64,000 nucleotides of DNA from Rhizophagus clarus (taxonomy: Eukaryota; Glomeromycota; Glomeromycetes; Glomerales; Glomeraceae), in assembly GCA_015698045.1 (NCBI GenBank), contig BLAL01000030.1:248001-312000 (forward strand), in the 5' to 3' direction. The notes under the pieces are model-generated. The model did not search any database and was not told the origin of the DNA. It saw only the letters and a program-made list of their open reading frames with translations. Position numbers and translations under genes: made by a program. This document shows, piece by piece, positions 58,724 through 64,000 of the stretch. Numbering within the stretch: position 1 is the stretch's first letter; each line of letters opens with the position of its first letter.

Positions 58724-59014
58724 CCCTATGAAAAAAAATTTCTCTAAAATATATTAAAAATATACTCAAATCTTAAATACGCTTAAAATGTACTTAAAAT
58801 ACACTTAAAATTTTTAAAATGTACTTAAAGTTGCAATTTTGGGTATAATTTAAGTACAAAAAATTTACACTTAAAATATACTTAATATACTTAAAATGTA
58901 CTTAAAATATACTTAAAATTGCAATTTTAGGTATAATTTAAGTGCATTTTAAAAATTTTAAGTATATTTTAAAAGCGCATAAGTAGTTTTTAAATATATT
59001 TTTTTTTCATAGGG
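58724..59014. mobile_element. Second CCCTAT-ended MITE with 3-bp AAG duplication
   Basis: It starts ccctatgaaaaaaaat and ends with the complement (atttttttttcataggg). The flanks are AAG at 58721-58723 and 59015-59017. The 291-bp interior consists of acttaaaat/attttaagt words in both orientations and no ORF. Its terminal motif and 3-bp duplication match the element at 26319-26907. Confidence 0.78.
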
Positions 59015-59354
59015 AAGGGGTGAAGACATAAAACAAAAAAATTGACTTGGAACAGCCTTACCTGGATTTTTAATAAAAATAAAACTACTATTGAACCTGC
59101 TAAATTTGAATAGTATACATTTAATTTATAATTATATTATTTATACAATAATATTTCCCACATAGTTTTAATTGATGCCTAAATATTTTATGGATTCATA
59201 ATTTATTATAGTAAATATGCCAATATGGTAAATGTTGTAAACATTATAAAGATAATAAAAAAAAATAATGAAAAATTTTACTATGATGATATACAGTATA
59301 AGGACAACAATGAAAAGCATTATTATATAAATCACTGAAAGAACAATTTATATA

Positions 59355-59661
59355 TTAATTATTTTCTTGAATCCATTCAAAATCTTCAATAGTAGTACTT
59401 TTATTCAGAAGATAACTATCATGGTGACTACACTTTTTGATAATTTCTCATATTTTAAATTCTTTTATTAAATTGAAATGCTTCATTTGAATTCTAACAG
59501 AAATTCCCAATTATTTTGAATGGTTTGTAGTAGCATAGAATTTTCAGTTTACATTTCCAATATCAAGAAATAATTTTAACGATTCTAATTTAGGTGCTTC
59601 ATAATAGAATTTAAACCTAAACAAATTAATTGGCAATGATTTAATTAAAGCTTCAAATAAA
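59355..59661 (-). pseudogene. F-box copy 7, truncated by an element
   Basis: The C-terminal third of the family remains: EALIKSLPINLFRFKFYYEA, PKLESLKLFLD, then frameshifts and stops. The DNA of the last codons (ttcttgaatccattcaaaatc) is still recognisable. Homology stops at the element inserted at about 59659. Beyond its far end only about 25 bp of family sequence (61815-61840, agcttcaaataaaaaattcc) remain, so the F-box half is gone. Confidence 0.85.
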
Positions 59662-61827
59662 GCTCCACATGAGCTGAGCCAGCTTGCAAACTGGCTTGCT
59701 GAGCCAAGCCAAGCCATGATTAAATTGGCTTGGTGGCTCACAAGCCAGCTTGAAAAAGCTTGAGTCAGGTATTAGGCTTGGCTTGATAAACTCAAGCTGG
59801 TAGTGGGCTTGGCTTGAAAAGCTCAAGCCGGCTCATGAGCCAGATCAAGCTTGGTAATTTTTTACAATTTATATGTAAAAAACGCTGGTACTAATAGTTT
59901 TGGCATTTTTTTTTGCAAATTTATATATAAAAAATGCCGGAACTATTTGTTCTGACACTTTTTGCAATTTTATGAATAAAAAATGCCAGTACCAATAGTT
60001 CCGGCATTTTTTATATATAAATTTGCAAAAAAAATGCAATTAACACTATAACGAATTATTCGGTATAAAGGCAGGGTCATGTAACTTGCCGATCTAATCA
60101 GATAATCTGAATATCCAATCTTTTTTTTAATTTTATTTTTGTGGTGTTACCAGATGAAAAGCATGACCGGATTTTTGGAATTAAGGTAAGGGAGGGTGGG
60201 AAGTATTTTTTGGTGTTTTTTTAACTAATTAATTAATTATTTTTTATTTTTATTTTTTGTAGTGTTGCCGGACGAAAAGCACGACCAGACTTTTGGAATT
60301 AAGGTAAGGGAGGGGTTGAGGAGGTGTTTTGTTATTTTTTTTTAATTAATTAAGTATTAACTTTTTTTTTATTTTTTGTAGTGTTGCCAGATGAAAAGTA
60401 CGACCGGACTTTTGGAATTAAGGTAAGGGAGGGTGGGGAAGTGTTTTTCGGTATTTTTTTTTATTTTTTTGTAGTGTTGCCAGATGAAAGGCATGACCGG
60501 ACTTTTGGAATTAAGGTAAGAGAGGGGTTGGAGGAGGTGTTTCGTTATTTTTTTTTTAATTAATTAAGTATTAACTTTTTTTTTACTTTTTGTAATGTTG
60601 CCAGACAAAAAGCATGACCGGACTTTTGGAATTAAGGTAAGGGAGGGTGGGAAGTGTTTTTCGGTGTTTTTTTTAACTAATTAATTAATTATTTTTTATT
60701 TTTATTTTTTTTAGTGTTGCCAGATGAAAAGTATGATCAGACTTTTAGAATTAAGGTAAGGGAGGGTTGGGGGAGGTATTTTGTTATTTTTTTTAATTAA
60801 TTAAGTATTAACTTTTTTTTACTTTTTGTAGTGTTACCGAATGAAAAGCATGACCAGACTTTTGGAATTAAAGTAAGGGAGGGTGGGGAAAGTGTTTTTC
60901 AGTAATTTTTTTTAACTAATTAATTAATTATTTTTTTTTTTATTTTTTGTAGTGTTGCCAGACGAAAAGCACAACTGGACTTTTAAAATTAAAGTAAGGG
61001 AGGGTGGGTGAGGTGTCTTTCGTTATTCTTTTTTTTAACTAATTAATTATTTTTTTTTTTTGTAGTGTTGCCAGACGAAAAGCATGACTGGACTTTTGGA
61101 ATTAAGGTAAGGGAGGGTGGGTGAGGTGTCTTTCGTTGTTCTTTCTTTTAACTAATTAATTATTTTTTTTTATTTTTTGTAGTGTTGCCAGGCGAAAAAC
61201 ATGAATTAGGGTATTAAAAACTGAAAAAGAATAATAAAAATAAATAAATTTGGTATAAAATACTGAAAAAAAGTGAAAAAATAAATAAAATAAAATAAAT
61301 TTTGGTAAATACCGAGTAATTTAATTTACCAAAATTAGTATTTTTTAAAAATAAATCCACGTATATCTATTATAAGCTCTATACAAACATAATATGTGAG
61401 TTACTCCCAAATTGACCAATCTACGCAAACTCAATTTGTAGGTTTAAAAAGTAATTTCATATAAACTCTACGTAAACCCGTATGTGAGTTATATTAGTAT
61501 TATTCGGGGTTCTGCCAGAACCATTAGTTCCAGCATTTTTTTTTTCAATTTTATGAATAGAAAAGCTGGGACCATTAGTTCCAGTATTTTTTTTTTTGTA
61601 ACTTTACATATAAAAATGCCTAGTTTTGGCTTTTTTTTTGATAATAAAGCTTGAGCCAGCTTGAGCCAGAATTTTTCATGGCTCAGCTTGGCTTGAATGA
61701 GTTGAGCCAAGATTTTTTGTGGCTTGACTCATTTTGGCTCAAGCCAGAATTTTTTTTTTCAAGCCAAGCCAAGCCAGACTGTAGCTTGACTTGAGCCAGC
61801 TCATGCGAAGCTTTAGCTTCAAATAAA
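59649..61827. mobile_element. 2.15-kb inverted-repeat element inside F-box copy 7
   Basis: The ends are AAAGCTCCACATGAGCTG (59659) and the complement of AAAGCTTCGCATGAGCTG (61814), matching at 16 of 18. The target word agcttcaaat(aaa) flanks both sides (59649-59661, 61815-61827), giving a 10-13 bp duplication. Subterminal regions (59662-60020, 61500-61810) are long imperfect inverted repeats made of gagccagctt and tgccagtaccaatagttcc words. The core holds the micro-exon-like tandem array. No transposase gene was recognised. Confidence 0.8.
60130..61200 (+). repeat. Tandem array of micro-exon-like units
   Basis: Nine complete units and one partial, spaced about 93-122 bp (cores near 60143, 60263, 60382, 60475, 60595, 60715, 60831, 60953, 61065, 61181). 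Each has a pyrimidine tract ending TTTTTGTAG, a 41-nt core (tgttgccagatgaaaagcat, then gaccggacttttggaattaa and g) and a donor GTAAGGGAGG. The core reads VLPDEKHDRTFGIK in one frame. 41 nt is not a multiple of three. No host gene or start codon was found. Confidence 0.7.
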
Positions 61828-61840
61828 AAATTCCAATGAG

Positions 61841-62307
61841 TTTTCTTGCCTGGATAACACCTTACTATCAAATCTTTTGATCATACAATATATTGACCAT
61901 CCTTCTTTCAGGCAATATTCATGCTTAAAAATTATTTCTTTCCAACTTTTTATTAGATTTTTTTTTTTTAAAAAAAAAGTGGATGTAAATCATAATAAAG
62001 AGAAAAACCAATCAAATGGTTTGATAATAGGGTTAACTATTTATTTCTTTTTTTATAAAGATGCCTTTACCATTTTATGCTGTTCTTGATACTTATTAAC
62101 CTATTCACTACTTCAATCTGTTTTACCATTTCTACTATTTATTCATTTTTCAATCTACTAGGAATCATATATTATTACATTATGTATTATTATACTGAAT
62201 ACTGATTTGTCAATTAAAGGAACCTGATTAACAGGTACTATTACAATTTCTTCTTTTGTGCGCTTATGCCTACCTTTTTTTTGTGATATTTCCTTCTTTG
62301 ACTGACT
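61841..62307. other. Flank beyond the element
   Basis: Family homology has ended and no gene is seen. Poly-T/A near 61963-61980. Confidence 0.35.
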
Positions 62308-62679
62308 TCATCTTAAAATTCTGCATCTTTCCTTATTTAGTTCACTTTTCATTGAACCAACTTTTTTTGTCAATTTCTCAATGTTCTCATTTTTCTGTAA
62401 TATTATTTGTTCTTTTGCCTTTAGTTCTGTTTTTTTTTGGCAGCATTGACGTAATATCTTTATTCTTTGCTGCACCTTACAAAGCCAGTTCCAAAGGTCA
62501 TCATTGTTCTTCCCTATCTTAGTGAGTTCTACTGAATTTATTTTTGAGGATATTTCTTCTAAAGTCCTAAACAAAAGTTCTACAGTCTCCAGACTTCCAA
62601 ACTTTGCTATATATGCTAAATGACTGTTCATATCTATTTCATATTTACTTGGCATTTCTAGTTGCCCTATTTTCCACAA
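62308..62679 (-). CDS. Coiled-coil protein fragment
   Basis: An open frame of about 123 residues with no ATG at its 5' end; it stays open upstream to a stop near 62725, so a 5' exon or lost start is likely. The translation has a helical N-part (YEIDMNSHLAYIAKFGSLET, VELLFRTLEEISSKI) and a Lys/Glu coiled coil (ELKAKEQIILQKNENIEKLT). Composition differs from random AT ORFs and looks coding. Family not identified; I suspect a multi-copy fungal family fragment. Confidence 0.4.
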   Translation of the reverse strand: MWKIGQLEMPSKYEIDMNSHLAYIAKFGSLETVELLFRTLEEISSKINSVELTKIGKNNDDLWNWLCKVQQRIKILRQCCQKKTELKAKEQIILQKNENIEKLTKKVGSMKSELNKERCRILR

Positions 62680-62819
62680 ATTTTTTCTTAAGACTTTGTC
62701 ATTTCTACTTATAGTGTGTTGTTAAACCCCTTTCTCGTCAAGTATGATCCCATTTAGATTATTTTAACAAGCTTTTATTAATAACATTCAAGTGTTTTTC
62801 CTTTCAAAAATTTATGGTT

Positions 62820-63010
62820 TAAGGTAGGGTATTTAATTGATGAAAAAAGTCCCAATCGATGATTTGATCGATCACGCAAACACATGATCGATCAAAAATC
62901 GATTTACCATAATTGATCACATGCAATCAATCTCTTGATTGATTTTATAATTCAATCAAACAAAAAAAGGACAATCGAATTAAAATTGATCGATTATTGA
63001 TTGATTCTAT
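62820..63010. repeat. GATC/ATCGAT-rich palindromic tract
   Basis: Dense overlapping palindromes (gatcgatc, atcgat, tgatcgatca, caatcaa/ttgattg) in about 190 bp upstream of the minisatellite. No coding sense. Confidence 0.6.
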
Positions 63011-63210
63011 AAATTTTATTAAATTTTATTAAATTTTATTTCTAAACTTTAAAAAAATTAACTTTAATCTTATCAAATTTATACAAAAAATCATTTGAAC
63101 CTACTTATTAATATAAATAAAGATACTATGTATTTTATTTGTAATTCTAAATATTATGTGCTATAATAAATTTTATTATTCGTTATATGATTCTACAAAA
63201 ATTGGTCTTT

Positions 63211-63610
63211 CGACCATCAATTGACCATAAATTGACCATAAATTGACCATAAATTGACCATAAATTGACCATCAATTGACCATAAATTGACCATAATTCG
63301 ACCATGAATCGACCATAATTTGACCATAATTTGACCATAATTTGACCATAATTCGACCATAATTCGACCATGAAACGACCATGAAACGACCATGAATCGA
63401 CCATAATTTGACCATAATTCGACCATAATTCGACCATAATTCGACCATAATTCGACCATAATTCGACCATAAATTGACCATCAATTGACCATAATTTGAC
63501 CATAATTTGACCATAATTCGACCATAATTTGACCATAATTTGACCATAATTTGACCATCAATCAACCATCAATCGACCATCAATCGACCATCAATCGACC
63601 ATCAATCGAC
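63211..63610. repeat. 11-bp minisatellite
   Basis: About 36 units of an 11-bp word (gaccataattt / gaccataattc / gaccataaatt). Since 11 is not a multiple of three and the word lacks minus-strand stops, all three minus frames stay open (NYGQIMVKLWS-type peptides); these are not genes. The array fades into ccgattgat-type words to about 63775. Confidence 0.9.
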
Positions 63611-63775
63611 GATCATTGATCTTTCAATCGGCAACCCGATTTGGTGCCGATTTTCGACATCATCCGGCATCAATCGGGTAGTACGATTTATTACCGATTG
63701 AATATCGATTCGTTTGACTGTTCATCAATCCTGATGACCGATTGATAGCCGATTGATGCCCAATTTGACATCGTT

Positions 63776-64000
63776 CGACCTGTGAAATGCTTTCTGCCAT
63801 TTCAGTTTTTTAGGCAGCTTCTTTAGAGTCTTTGGACGCGTGGATTGTGGTACTTTTTATTCTTAAATTTTTATTTTATGAAATGTTACCCTAACAACTT
63901 CGTTTTTCGTTATTTTAGATTGGCTCATTTTCAGCTCTTTGGATGTGCGAATGGTAGATTTTTTTTTATTTTTATCGATTTTGAGTTTTTTTTTGTTTAA
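63776..64000. other. Right end, nothing recognised
   Basis: AT-rich with poly-T at the edge. No ORF or repeat supported. Confidence 0.3.

Noticed and set aside
60381-60563. 60-residue plus ORF (LPDEKYDRTFGIKVREGG twice)
   Set aside because: It reads through two micro-exon-like repeat units and the intron-like spacer between them; kept only as part of the array.
63183-63565. Three overlapping minus-strand ORFs of WSNYGQIMV-type repeats
   Set aside because: Translation of an 11-bp minisatellite in all three frames.

Overview
The window is AT-rich eukaryotic DNA. Short GT-AG introns, Sel1-repeat protein kinases, F-box/LRR gene tandems and many small DNA transposons all point to an arbuscular mycorrhizal fungus (Glomeromycotina, Rhizophagus-like). 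This placement rests on protein style and architecture recognised by eye; no search was run. No rRNA gene, confident tRNA gene or CRISPR array was seen.

Layout. 1-246 is a 30-bp satellite. 1891-5747 (-) is an intact two-exon gene for a 1261-residue Sel1-repeat protein kinase. 5.7-14.3 kb is gene-poor: a broken ORF relic, a Tc1 transposase tail, a tRNA-like/SINE-like head and a small inverted-repeat element. 14353-16006 (+) is a four-exon gene ending in a PD-(D/E)XK nuclease-like domain, with one in-frame TGA. 17532-18191 (-) encodes a C2H2 zinc-finger protein. 19484-21028 (-) is a three-exon FAD monooxygenase. 22252-23910 (-) is an F-box-type protein. 26319-26907 is a CCCTAT-ended inverted-repeat element. 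28679-30150 (+) is a three-exon bromodomain gene whose first part is homologous to the nuclease gene at 14.3 kb. 33108-37394 (-) is a second Sel1/kinase/coiled-coil locus; its Sel1 array is GC-rich and nearly uniform, but its kinase part carries frameshifts. 37552-38125 is a TTAA-flanked inverted-repeat element. 39291-42141 is a decayed repeat-family gene split by a dead Tc1/mariner transposon.

42230-58134 (-) is an array of six intact F-box/LRR-like paralogues of 487-504 residues in head-to-tail order. A truncated seventh copy (59355-59661) is cut by a 2.15-kb inverted-repeat element, and an isolated eighth fragment lies near 47.5 kb. Five of the six intact genes carry the same conserved block about 65-115 bp upstream of the start codon. 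The inserted 2.15-kb element contains nine to ten tandem units that each look like a 41-nt micro-exon with an acceptor and a donor. The right end (62.8-63.8 kb) is GATC/ATCGAT-rich DNA followed by an 11-bp minisatellite.

How the parts relate. The window looks like a lineage-specific gene-birth zone. Kinases joined to Sel1 scaffolds, a shared N-terminal module joined to either a nuclease-like or a bromodomain end, and a tandem F-box family all sit among transposons. Several lesions in the pseudogenes are nonsense changes that could be C:G to T:A transitions.
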